Of a stretch of DNA of 64,000 nt, positions 10,901 to 23,100 are shown piece by piece. Each line of letters starts with the position of its first letter. Within the stretch, counting starts at the first letter, position 1. The notes below the pieces were generated by a model. The model saw only the letters and a program-made list of their open reading frames with translations. It was not told where the DNA came from and searched no databases. Origin of the DNA: Phorcus lineatus (Eukaryota > Mollusca > Gastropoda > Trochida > Trochidae); NCBI GenBank assembly GCA_921293015.1, contig OV121095.1:40397484-40461483 (forward strand). Reading direction: 5' to 3'. A program made the translations under genes and the position numbers.

Positions 10901-12831
10901 CATAATTTAATGTAAATAAATGTTTATAGTGTGTGGGAGGGGGGGGGGGGGGGGGAGAAGAATAAATCTTTAAGAAAACGTGCTGCCCCTTTAATGACTT
11001 TGAATGTAGATAATATTACCCTGGGAACATGTGAGTGAAGAACACACGAGGGGACGGTAACTCCTCCAGCTCGGCTTCAGACCTGTACTCCAGGAAGGCC
11101 TGGTTCTGCCAGTGTTTCTGGTAGGTGGCCTCCCCTGCTATTATCATACTGACTAGCTCCCATATCCAGTGGGTACCTGACAAGGCAATCAGCTCAGCAT
11201 GTTTGAGAGAGACATCGAATCATACAGAAAATTTCATCTATAGAGCTCATAGCATCTATCTTGCACCGTAGAAAAGAGTTCATATTCTTCTAAATCAGAG
11301 TCTTGAATGAGATAGTAAAATGGCAATACTGTCCTAGTCTTTGAAGGGATGGCTTTGATATTTCAGTCTGTGTCTGCATGCTCAGACAGTTTCCCAGATT
11401 TATGTTTTACCAATTCGCGAACAATATATTCTTTACAGTAACTTCTGTGAAAATGACATATGGCCACAAATATTTGTTTCGTTATAATGATGAATGTAAT
11501 CTGCTGTCCTCAATAACAGTTATTTTGCAAATTTGTAATCATTCCTAAGCACTTCGATTGTACAGCTCAGTTTAATGTGTTATTTATTGCCGAAGTAAGA
11601 TAGCAACATGTAACTTCTTTAAACTAACTGGTATAGGTAACAAATACCTTAGTATCACACTTTGCTGTGATATCGTTCGGTCTGGCATTGTAAGAAATTA
11701 CAAACTGAACTGACCCTACTGAAGTACGGGTATAGTATATCTGCTTTCATAGAAGTCGTTGTCGTACGCTAAAGGTTAATTGCTTGGTATTACTTGTTGT
11801 TCCGAGATTAATAAAGGTTTTGAGTCCATTACAATATCAATGAAAAGATATCTAGATTGTGCTTCACTAAACTTTGCAGATTATAGATCTCACACAAGTG
11901 AATTACTATATTCGTCATGTATCTTTCGAAACAAATCAAATCAGCAAATTATTGATTGGCTACAATTCTTTTTAAAAATTGTCGATCTTATTTCATACAT
12001 GTACATGTCAAATCTTCAGTATCAACTAGTTTCAAAATGCCGATTATACATGTCTGCTTCAATGTCAGAATTAGTTATCTTTACTTAACATCACTAGCTC
12101 GAATAAATCCAAAAATATCATATAATCTGAAGCGTTTAGTAAAACAATTGTGGCCCCAATCAATTTAAATAGCTGTTATTGCTATTTGATAAAATTTGAT
12201 TTGAAAAACGCTTCCTTCTTTTCATTGTAAACCAAACGTTAAACATAAGCGTGTTTTTCACCAGCGAGCAAATTCACTGCAAGCTGCAAACTTGAAAGAC
12301 AGTTGGAGTTGTCTCCCTTGTCTCCCTGTGCGTATGTCACTATTACTTTCTTGCTGTCTAAATTTAATGAACAAATTTAAAATTATTATGTGTTGGTTCA
12401 ACTGAAATTATCATTATACAATTGAACTCCTAATATTGTAAAAGAATTTCCATTTGATTTTATATGTCATCTAGGCTTATAAACAATATAACCCTCGCCT
12501 CAAAATATCAAATACTACAGTTTCAAGGACTTGGTGATAACAATGCAATGGCGACCATGTACACCTTTTTAAAATAACAATTTATATGAATAATTTTATC
12601 CTTAAGTAATTTAAGCCTTTATGATTAGTTTGGTCTACATTTGAGCAAATATGTCTCTATAACCTTACCTGATTTAGCGTAGGTAGAGATATAGATATCA
12701 TCTGGTCTGACCCGTCGGGTCTTCATGGTCTGTAGGTGAGGGAGGGACACGGTGGAGGCGATCCTGCCTTCGTACATCACCACATCTATCTGCAGACCTG
12801 ACTCCATCGCTTTCTCTGCCTTAGTTGCCAT
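7999..12831 (-). CDS. Cytosolic sulfotransferase A (SULT family), complete
   Basis: SULTs transfer sulfate from PAPS to hydroxyl or amino groups of small molecules in the cytosol. Six coding exons join in frame to 296 aa: 12669-12831, 11020-11176, 10414-10601, 9917-10020, 9410-9590 and 7999-8096; phases 1,2,1,0,1. Motifs seen: 5'-phosphosulfate loop TYAKSGTHW (residues 50-58; the family norm is TYPKSGT), candidate catalytic His103 in FTHMFP, 3'-phosphate region RNPKDAIVSFY (125-135) and C-terminal PAPS motif RKGEVGEWK (norm RKGxxGDWKN). The last exon is short and was found by searching for that motif; it opens after CACCAG and ends in FPY-stop. The start is the ATG at 12831, just inside a CCAG acceptor, so a 5' UTR intron is likely. 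P-to-A in the sulfate loop and D-to-E and N-to-T in the last motif may alter activity. The substrate is unknown. Confidence 0.92.
8495..8806 (+). mobile_element. tRNA-derived SINE, full length, with perfect target duplication
   Basis: The head has Pol III promoter boxes (GCAGTGGTTAGCGCG and GGTTCGAATCC), followed by a body and a tail GTTAAACACCAACTCACC. It is flanked by perfect 12-bp direct repeats TCTATATAGAAG at 8483-8494 and 8807-8818, which mark target-primed insertion. It sits in intron 5 of sulfotransferase A, antisense to the gene. A long open frame through it is incidental. Confidence 0.92.
10771..10994. repeat. Dispersed repeat, CTTCAAAT...CTGCCCCTTTAA family, copy 1
   Basis: It begins CTTCAAATGATTAAAAAATGG and ends AACGTGCTGCCCCTTTAA; the same start and end words recur at 13869, 16615 and 57361. 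It lies in intron 2 of sulfotransferase A, ending 25 bases before exon 2, and contains a G21 run (about 10936-10956). Confidence 0.6.
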
Positions 12832-13868
12832 GACAACTGGTAATAATTCATCAAATATTTGATTTGGTTTATATATATATTTTTTTCAACATATGATACC
12901 ACAGGATTTATCAAAAGAGATAAACAGAGGCAGCAAAGTCAGGTTGCACGATGTATTGCGTAGTTTTGTCACATAATTGAGATGATATTGCCTTGAAAAG
13001 ATTGCTCTCTGATTCTCTCAATGAAATGCAGAAACGGAGGTTGAATTTAGAAGAATAGAAGAAAAATATCCAATGCAAAAAACAGTATCAAAGACTCACT
13101 CGTTGAAACCTTTCTACATATAATCAACTTTCCTGTGTCAGCTTCTCGGCCTAATGAATATTAACTTGATGGTCCAATGAGAAATCCTTCTTTTACCTCT
13201 GTTGCTTTAAGACTAGCTTTCAGGTTAGATAGTGAGAGATAATTCATAACTGCCCTACCCCTCTCAACATGTGTGATTGCGCATAAACCTGACAGTGTCA
13301 TAACATACTGTAAAGCAATAGTCTAGATAAGCAAGGCTTTATTCAAACTAAATTATCACGCTGGAATTGCAAGTTAAAAGTGACAATTTTCAGTTTCAAT
13401 TATACATGCAGTCTATCGATAATGTTTATGTTTATTTGAGCATAACTTTTGCCGTAACGACTTACCTAAACTTGTAATAATTCTTACATTAGAAAATTAC
13501 GTCAAATATGTTCTTTTGTTCTTAAATTATTGAGTATCAAATGGTTGTTCATAAAAACCGGAGAGTTGGTTTCGAAACGTTCATATTGATGATAAAATAG
13601 GTGTAACCATGTATTTCTTACTTGCAACTTCATAAAGTTTTAAAAACCCGAGAAAATGAAGATACCTCAACTGAACACGCTTCTTTAAACATAAGCAATG
13701 ATATTCACAGAATTATCAGATTTCTTATTGATATCCCATTGGTAGTAGCACATGTAGATAATCAAAGTGATATAACCAAAACACGATTATAATGGCAGGA
13801 CAATATCGTTTTATGAAAAAACATTTTAAATGGAAGCTTGATTGCTTCAGCTATTCAAATCTATTTTT

Positions 13869-14503
13869 ACCTCAAATGATATATTATAATGGTGTTCTCA
13901 CAAAAAATGACCGCATTAGTTTTGGCTATATACTTGAATATTTTTTATATGACTAGTGTTGATTGGGTTCTGTAATTATGTTCTGACCATCTGAAGGTAA
14001 TACACTAATGTTTAATGGCATTCTCTCCCAACAAAGGTAGCTCCGTCATATATTCCTATACAACCTCTGACCGAACGTTTCACGGTCTAGAAATGTAGAA
14101 ACCACATTGAATGCATTCATAGTTAGTTGTGCAATCAGCAACGTCGTTTCAAAAGTTATCATTCAAGTCGCCTTAGATATTTCCGGAAGCTCTCAAAAAG
14201 CTAACTTTATTCGAATGTGCATCTTGCACTTTGAGCCTTCTGTACCAAACACATACCCCTCATTTAGCGACTGCATCTTTTCTTAGGCCTTTATAACAAC
14301 AAATATGTTATTCATGCATTCGGTATTTTCATTGGCTGAAATATTGCAAGGTAGTTTAAATTGCAATATTGTGCCGTTAGGGTAAATCCCGGAAGCTCGA
14401 GAAGAGCTCTTATTATAACAGAGGTTGTAAAGGAATTAATGGCGGAGCTACCTCTGTCGGGAGAGAATAAATCTGGCAAAAAAACGATCTACTGCCCCTT
14501 TAA
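13869..14503. repeat. Dispersed repeat, CCTCAAAT...CTGCCCCTTTAA family, copy 2 (split)
   Basis: The left part 13869-14020 starts CCTCAAATGATATATTATAATGG and the right part 14468-14503 ends CTACTGCCCCTTTAA. The two are separated by the 447-bp inverted-repeat element at 14021-14467, so that element appears to have inserted into this copy. Confidence 0.6.
14021..14467. mobile_element. MITE-like element with 49-bp terminal inverted repeats
   Basis: The left end TTCTCTCCCAACAAAGGTAG (14021-14069) and the reverse complement of the right end (14419-14467) match along about 49 bp with a few differences. The 447-bp body has no coding frame. A target duplication is not evident. Non-autonomous DNA transposon is the simplest reading. 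Confidence 0.75.
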
Positions 14504-14822
14504 CTTGTTATTATTGGTATTCCTTTAAGTGTTACATGTAGAAGTTTCGTTTGTGTAACGAGTTGTTATTTTGGTCACCATTTCTCAGATTTAATTGTTT
14601 GTGTTCTTTAAACATGTATTATTCTGTATTATTACTCTCCCGTTGAAGATACCGCCGTTTAATAAATCTACAAAGTTATTGCAAATTGTGTAATAACATC
14701 GCGTGTTGATTGACGTCACATGACGTCATTATCGTTAAGCATGAAGTCACAATGTTAGCGAGGCAGCGACAATGGTTATCCCGGCGATTTTCATGATTTT
14801 TCTTTGATATAATTCAGCGAGT

Positions 14823-14985
14823 AATAAATAAATTACTAAACACAGTCCCGTATAATTACATTTTTTATGAAACTCGTGAATGGTATCGGTATGTAACTCG
14901 CTTTTGCTCGTTAAATACCAAACCACACACTCGTTTCATAAATATGTTATTAAACGGGACGTCGTTTAGTATTCTCTATTTATTC
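14823..14985. mobile_element. Palindromic (foldback) element
   Basis: Imperfect inverted arms of about 56 bp (left AATAAATAAATTACTAAAC; right the reverse complement of CGTTTAGTATTCTCTATTTATT region) surround an inner hairpin built on GGTATC...AATACC. It is non-coding and reads as a foldback MITE. Confidence 0.6.
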
Positions 14986-16021
14986 ACTTAATACATGTAT
15001 TCATATGAAGCAAAACCGAAGTGGCGTCGTTTCTGCTTGCGTTTTTAGTTGTAGTTTTTAGACTTAGATAAATATTTCTAATAAATCATTGTTTCTCTTT
15101 GGGGAAACATTGAATATATTTTCTATAACAATTTAAAATTTAAATTAGTAAGTTTATGATTATGAAATAAACAGAGTAATTAAACTGTTTGTCTAGTTTA
15201 TTATCTTAAAAAGTATGATCAAATATATCAGTTTAGCATATCCCATTATGTATAAAGGGGCATTGTTTGCAGGATATGTACAGAATTTACTTTAATATCT
15301 TAATGATTGTTATATGATTGTGGCGCACCTGACATATAACATATATTTAGTCCATAATTTACAGGATTCGAACCAACAGCATCGGAGCGAAGCAACGAAA
15401 CGCCAGCATTGACTGTACCAATTCGTTTTCAACTCGACTCGTTTGACTCTTGGGTGTTGGTTCGATGCAGGCAAGGTACTGAACCCGCAAAAGAATATGA
15501 ATATGCTTCAAACTCACACGTGTTAAGAATCTGATGCAAATAGCCATGCTGTTGAGAGTTCGTGTGTAATGATTCATGTGTTGCAACTCGTTTCTCGTTT
15601 GTTGAGAAAAACGTTTCATGAATGATAAACTAAAGGCCAACTATAGTGATATCAGTTCTATTTGACAACCATTATCTTAAGGTGTCCAAAACCCCCGATC
15701 CGTTTAAATTTACTTGATCCGTCACCGAGGTTAAAATACAGCAGTGACGTCATTGTATTGTTTCAATCGTACATTATCCTACAAGAATCTACTGCTTCTA
15801 TGTGGACAATTGAGCAATAATAATTTTGAGATGGTCCCCGGAAGGGAACTGGTTTCATTATTTGATAACACAACATCATCCTCTGAAGAAATGTCTTCGA
15901 AGTGTGGATACTCGGCCATGTCTTCCCACTCAACAACAAAATTGCCATACATAATGTCTAAGTTGAATTAAGACCACCTTCCTTTTATACCAAATCCCAA
16001 GCTGATTGCGGTTTCAAACGT

Positions 16022-16193
16022 CTTGCACGTGAATTAAGCTGGTAACGTTGCACGTGCATTAAGAATTACTAGCTAGATGGATACATTGCACGTGCATTAA
16101 GAATGTACTGGCGAAATGGTAACGTTGCACGTGCATTAAGAATGTACCGGCAAGATGGTTACGTTGCACGTGCATTAAGAATGACCGGTGAAC
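16022..16193. repeat. 39-bp tandem array carrying GCACGTGC
   Basis: GTTGCACGTGCATTAAGAAT recurs about every 39 bases, four good copies after one diverged copy (GCACGTGAATTAAG). Each unit carries the palindrome CACGTG, an E-box-type sequence; no regulatory role is shown. Confidence 0.85.
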
Positions 16194-16345
16194 CAGTTGG
16201 GACCATCTCAAATTTTGTTAAAGGATTTTGTTTTATTGAAAAACGTTTTTTGTGTTATAATTATGCAATGAAATACGAATGTTATTATCATAAACCAAAG
16301 CAGGTCATACAAAAAACACTTTAAACTAGGCTGTATTTTAAGTCA

Positions 16346-16420
16346 GATAACATACTCGTAACCGTACATTCGCGGCTCGTACATTCTTTTTCACGAATGT
16401 ACGGTTACTTGTATGTTATC
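16346..16420. repeat. Inverted repeat with ~27-bp arms
   Basis: GATAACATACTCGTAACCGT at the left pairs with the right arm, which ends GGTTACTTGTATGTTATC, with two mismatches and a loop of about 20 bases. No short-U tract or other terminator feature follows. Confidence 0.7.
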
Positions 16421-16614
16421 CTTAACAGAATGCAATCTTTGTCGAATTCATGAACACAATAAATAGTCAGTAGCACGGTATTTTGGATAAAAAATATTAC
16501 CTCCCGAATATAAAAATTAATGTTACCAAGTGCAAGACATTGCTTTTTAATCTAAAGACACAGTTTTAAAAGAAACTTACATGTTTGGTTACGATAAGGG
16601 AGTACATTTACCTA

Positions 16615-16773
16615 CCTCAAATAGTTAAAATGGTGTTCAAACAGTAGTTTATGCTTGATAATTGATAATTTCTCTTAACACTACCAATTAAAATAAAATC
16701 TTTGGCGTAAACTAATGATTACTTGGGAAGATCTGAAGAAAAGAAAAAATCATAAACGTGTTAATGCCCCTTT
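16615..16773. repeat. Dispersed repeat, CCTCAAAT...TGCCCC family, copy 3
   Basis: It starts CCTCAAATAGTTAAAATGG, has TTATGCTTGATAATTG in the middle and ends AACGTGTTAATGCCCCTTTA, in the same order and orientation as the other copies. Confidence 0.55.
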
Positions 16774-17137
16774 ATTCAAACCAAACAGACAAGCTCATGT
16801 TGACGATAACATTATGATACCAACGTTAGTCTTTTATTTTCATCGATTCATGTCATTCGAATATCGCACTTGTTAAACGGACGTGAATGCATATCAAACA
16901 CTCTATACCAATATGTTTGAATATTAATTGTTGTTATTACAGTAATTAAAAAGGTGACCCTTTCCACTGTTAAAATAAACAATTATCAATGTAGACATGT
17001 TGACATGTTGACAATAGAAAAAAGTCATAATGAATAATATTTTGACGAGGTTTTTCGTGACATGCTGTAAACATGATTATATATATGTAGAGATAAAAGT
17101 TCCCCAGTTATCTATACACTTATCAAATATGAAATGT

Positions 17138-20100
17138 TCATGATTTATGTGGAAACTTAGATCTTTCGACAATCCATTTTTGACGGTCACTTCCACTGCA
17201 CATTCTGACGGAGAGAATACCGGTTTCATGAACTGTCAAACACCTCTTAGGGTTGGACAGATACAGGGTTTTATCCTGAAACAGAAACAAGTACGGATGA
17301 CGAGTAACAAATATCGCAAAGAAATTAAAATGTCAATTAGGATTACCATTCCACTTCTTATAAGATCAATCGATAGCATGATTTAAACAATTATTTCAAT
17401 TCTTAATGTGTGTGCAATCTCAAACCTAGAACAGGGCAAGAGAAATGCATTATATCTAATGAAATATAACAATAACAGTTATCTCGAAAATATCTATAAA
17501 TGATCTATCACAAATGATGGACTGATATTTTTTAATATAAGCTGTTCAAGATAGTGAAGGGTATATTTTTAAAAATGGACTTCTATAGAACGGATAACAA
17601 TCAAAAGGCCCAATAGTTGAATGAAGTAGTATCAACCTTCTTCCATCTATAGAACAAGCCAAATCTATACCATACAACAGTGGAAGAAAAAATTATAGAT
17701 ATGCCCCATATCATTTTTAATATTTCAATATTCCTAGATATTATAAAAAATAATCTTAAGATATGCACGGAAATCTTGAGATATAAAGGAAATTAGTAGC
17801 CTCCAACTAAGATTTGGAATATGTCATATCTTAAAGCATTTTTTCTAAGATTTTATAGTAAAGTGCTACACTATCAAGAGGTGGTGTACATAGCTTGGCT
17901 TTATGTAGAATAAGAATGATCACGAATTTATTATGTCTTAGTAATTGAATTCTGAATGAGTCGGAGTATAACATGTTTTCAATTTTACCTACTACTGCAA
18001 TACCTACCTCTCCCAGTGACCAGGAACAGATCTCTTTAATCCATCGGAAGTTGAAGACCACCTTACTCCCCTTCAGACACAACATCAGTCCTCGCTGACT
18101 GCTGATAGCTCCTCTCTCATCCATTCTCATGTACTGCGTACATATAAGTTCATTTCATTTATGTTATAACAGACACTGAGATGCTTTTGTCTATGGTTAG
18201 TGTAAAGATATATCATGCTTCTATAACTTCTATTCTAGAACAATTTCCCCCCGGGAAACATATTATATATCCATACTTCCCCCGGGAAACATATCATATA
18301 TCCGTACTTCCCCCGGGAAACCCACTATATAGCCATACTTCCCCCGGGAAAGACACTATAAAGTCATTCTTCCCATGGGAAACACACATAAAAAACCTAT
18401 CCAGCCATTTCCCCCCATTATAGATTTCCCCCTGACAAATAATGGCTAGGACAATGCTTGATTCGTGTAAGCGTCAAATACGTCGACCACGTGACCAGAG
18501 TTCAAGTGTAAGTTGACTCAAAATTGACTCGGTTTACGTTGGGGAAGCAGTCAGCGTCAGTCAGAAATTTCTATGAACATTCATTTTTATCAAACATATC
18601 TGTTCATTACTTCCAATATGGATTAGAATTGTTTTATCGTGAAATGCCTTGCATTTATTCAATTATTAATTGTTGACCATAAAATTCAAATTTATGTTTT
18701 TGAATCAAAAAAAAACTGCACTAAGAAAATTTTTTGGGATTCAAAACTGGGACCTTTTTTAGATATCATTAAAGGCTTTACTAAAGAGCCAGAAATGCAC
18801 ATCTTCGAATGTAATATAATGGTTTTCAAATGAATATCATTTGTTGGATCATCGTTTTATCAAAGGACATTTAGAAGTTGATTCAAATTTGATATGTACA
18901 ATTGTATTGAGCTTTTTTTACATGTATCAACCAGTTGAAGCTATTTTCTGAAATCATTTTTCTCACGTGGTTTGAAGGTCTAGATAGGCCTTTTGACCAG
19001 GACAAAACATTGTCAAGAAATTCAATTAAATAACAATATTCTTCTCTTCTCTTGTTTATGAAAAAAAAAGAAATTACTGCGTGGCGGAAAATAACTGATA
19101 TTTAATAGTTACTTGTATTTTCATGAACAAGTTTTGATGACAAGTTGCAAGTCAGAATCTTCGATATTCGCAACATTTAACTTGGCATGCACTCGAGACA
19201 CGTTTAAATTAAATCTTTTGGTCACATAGAGCATACAACCAGTTCACATTTGCATTTGTTATCGAATGTTCGTTCGATAGAGCAACAGGTTGCATTTTTG
19301 TAGTATTCAAATACTAACACAATATGGCATTCCGCTATGTGGCTGCTGACTTACAAGCAGACAATTGGCTATATAGTCATTTTCCCCCTAAGGTAGGTTA
19401 GGTTTCAATAATGTTTTTCGCGCTCAACTGACAAGTTACATGTCAATAACTTTTGGTTTTTCATTTTTAAAAAGTGTAAAATGTTATTTTGTGTATTCAA
19501 CTCGTAAAATTATTGTTTGAGTGAAAAGTTTCCTTTCTGGAGGGAACAAAGTGAAATATTTTTATAGCACCTGAGGGCCGCCTTGACCATGGCAAGGGAA
19601 GAGCTTGCTCCGAGATTGTTCGTCCACGCAATGATCAGGGGAATGTACGCTCCGAATCTAAAAAAAAAAATGTTTTGTTTAAACCTAAAATTTACATGCC
19701 ATAAATGAATTTTTTAGCCCTTTTAAAAAATGCATCGAATCGGACCACAGAAGATAAATTTAGACGTTTCTGTATATACATTTGGAAAAAGGTTAAGCAC
19801 CCCTAGTTTTTTTTCAGAAGTTTCATAAACTGGCGAGACGTGTGAATTTAGAAAAGAGATAATCGTTAAGCCCCAACTGTCTACTGTGTGGAAACATTTT
19901 TCAAGCAAGCCACCATGGCCTTTGTGATACACAGTGTGCCTTTACAAAATTGCACCATTTTGATAGGAAACTATACCCTTTACAAGTTTGGTCCTGCAAA
20001 AGATGACAAACAACAAATTGTGTTTAAACTGATTTGAAAATGATATTTCAACCTTCTTCTACACAGCAGAGTTGTTTATAGTCAATAACGAGTGTATCCA

Positions 20101-23100
20101 CCCTGTGCATTGATGGCAGCTTGTATCCTGTGTCGCATACTACCAGTGTACCTCCTTATTTCTTCTATGGTCATTCTGCGCCATTCACGATGTAAAGCAG
20201 CTTCCAACTGTTGAAGAGTTTGCAAAGGAGGATCATAGGCTCTCACTTGTCGATCGATGAGGTCCCAAATGTGCTCCAAAGGGTTCAGATCAGGACCGGT
20301 AATCCGTCTACTGCATTAGTTACCAGAAAGTCGGTCACAGCACGAGCTCGGTGGGGTCTGGCGTTGTCATCCATAAATAACGGCCTTGTGGCAAGAGGAC
20401 GTGGTTGTCGAAATGAGGTACCACAACTGGTTCCAGTACTTCCTGTCTGTATCGATTCCCTGTCAAGTTACCATGAACTGTCACCAAATCAAGTTTACAG
20501 TCATGCGACAAGAAACCCAAGATTATAATAGAACCGCCTCCAAATGCAACTGTTGACGTCACGTTCTTATGTGCCAATGCTGTATTGAACCGCCGCCAAA
20601 CTCTCACTCGACCATCATTAACATGCAGTGAGAATCGGCTTTCATCTGACCGATGAAATTTGCGCCAAGTTCTCTGATTCCAACCTTTACGAGCCAAACA
20701 CCATTGTAATCGTAGTCTTTTGTGCTTATCACTCAGGAAGGGCGTTTGACGTCGTCGGAGAACGTCGTACGATTCTCAGCAGTGCTCTGTTGTCATGCTG
20801 ATTAGTTTTTGTTGGTCACCCGGATCTTGGTCTGTCCTTTACAAGATTTGTTTGCTGGAATTTCCTCACTAAACGACCATGCAACCACCGTGTAGTGAAC
20901 GTTTATTTGACATCCAATTACATTGTAAGACATTCCAGCATTATGCATTCCAATTGCTTGCCATTTTTTAGCTTCTGGCATTCGCCTTCGTGCCATAGTC
21001 GGTCAAAATTGAATTGCATTTCGAGGGCTTCAGAATATATACCCGTTTTAGGCATGCGCGCAAAGTGCTTTTTGAGAAGATCGTGGGTTGTGATGTTGCA
21101 TTTCTTCCCTGGTTTTGTTTGTGCGACAAAACCTACTAAATGTCCCAAGGTGTCATAGCAATTGTAACATATTATAAGTTACATTATCAATATAACAGCA
21201 ATATTATGCACACTTGCAAACATATTGTTAGTTAAATTAGGGGGTGCTTTTTTCCATATGTATATAAACAGATAATAAAAATGCCTTACAAAGCAATTTG
21301 AACAAGATGTATAACTAGGGCATCCTGTAACAAAGGAACCTTTGTTAATGTTAACCAGCTTAACTCCCATTCTTTAACATTGCACTTAGTTTACCTTAGT
21401 GACGAAAGATCACCTTAGGCTTTTGTAAACGGTGGCCCTAATAATTATCAAAACAAACAAAATTGTGCATTGTTCTTTGTGAAGCAAATTTTGCGTAAAT
21501 TCATTTTGAGCCTAGTTGAGATAACACCAGATAACTTGAAAATGAATCGTTTCTGAAAATGACTTACCTCTCCTGCGACAGCAAGGGGCTTCCTGGCGCA
21601 TTGTGGGCAGACTGTTTCCATATACCACCGGAAGTCATGACAGTTAAGACTATCCCGCAGTCGCTTTCGGTCTGACACGTCAACGGTTGGACTCTAGTAT
21701 AATTTCGATGACATAGATATATTTTTCATTGGAAATTCAAACATGATAGAATGTACCAAACCATAATTGTACCATTGATTGATATTAATTGTGTTTTTCT
21801 AACATCCATTTACACAAGTTTGCAATAGACACTGCTATTAAAAAAAAATTATTTGTGGTAAATCCTGCAAAAAATCCTTTGATAATTCATATTTGTCCAC
21901 TTTTGATAAAAACCCGCTGCCAACCCAGGTTCAATAAATATATAAGTACAAGTTATCTGAATAAGTCGCTATAAGACTATTTGTCTGTCTAAGCTATCAA
22001 GGGAGACAATTTAGTTAATACGTCCCGAAGTCCGTTATTACATCTAGAGAACTATAACCTATCCCTAATTAGTCAAAGGTAAGCTGAACATGACCTCAAT
22101 CAGTAATTCGTTAGATTTTAACTAGATTAGAAGGTAATGATTGTGATTGAGTGATTAAATCAAACCGAGCAGGCTAAGTATTCTAAGTATTCGAAGTTCC
22201 ACAGACCGTATAAATCTAGTGATTAACGGAATAAATGTTCGGTGATAAGAATTATTACTATATATCCTTCTGCGAAACCGGAGCATCAGGTAAACTTCAT
22301 CCTACCTGTACTACGGTGTTTTCATACACAAGGTGGCGGTACTCGTCCATCCAGACTTCCGCCACTCTGTAGACGTTGTTTAGAATAGGGTTACCTCCCT
22401 TTTCCCATTTGATGGGGTTGCGTTTACGGAAGATGTGACCCACCACGGAACACGGAAGTACCTCTATACTGCCATTGCACATCCATGTCTGGTAACAGTC
22501 ACAAGTATACAATGAGACACCATGCCATAAAGGGATATATGTGAAATTGTCATGGGTCTGATTTCGAGTTTCATTGAAAATATTGCTCTTTTAGATACAA
22601 ATGATCTATAATGTTTTAATAATAGGTATCCAAATGGCGAAATAACATTTGGTCAAAGTCAAGAGAAATCATTTACAATGTTATGGCGTCACTCTTCGGG
22701 TAGAAGGTCAAATGCTTGAAGCAAATCCTTAATTTCATGATGAAATTATCCTTCTTGTCAATATCTATGTTTCTGACAAATGTACCTGATGGCTTGTTTA
22801 TCTCTTGATCTCTTTCAGGCAATACAAACATTAAAGCACTTGAGAACCACCGTCGTATGTCTCCAACAGCTCTGTATTGGTTACCTTAAAGGACAACTCC
22901 ATGTTTTCTGCGCCCCAGTACAGTAGTCCCGGGTCATATGTACCGATGGTTTCAAACCAGGCCTTGTCTATAGCAAACAGTCCGCCTGGCATTGTCGGAG
23001 ATCTGTAAAGAATATGCTTATCATCAGTGGGGATTTCGAAACCAAATTTTATATATAGGTGTATATCAGGCATTATCTAGCTTATTGTAAGTAGTTTCCT

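Larger units (their letters stand above)
12832..17137. other. Intergenic stretch between sulfotransferase A and the GalNAc-transferase
   Basis: No gene was recognised in these 4.3 kb. It holds two copies of the CCTCAAAT...CTGCCCC repeat, one carrying a nested MITE, a ~160-bp palindromic element, a 39-bp array and a hairpin, each listed separately. The promoter and any 5' UTR exon of sulfotransferase A should lie at its left end. Confidence 0.5.

Noticed and set aside
16346-16420. Transcription terminator hairpin
   Set aside because: Hairpin-plus-U terminators are not used by Pol II genes, and no U-run follows.
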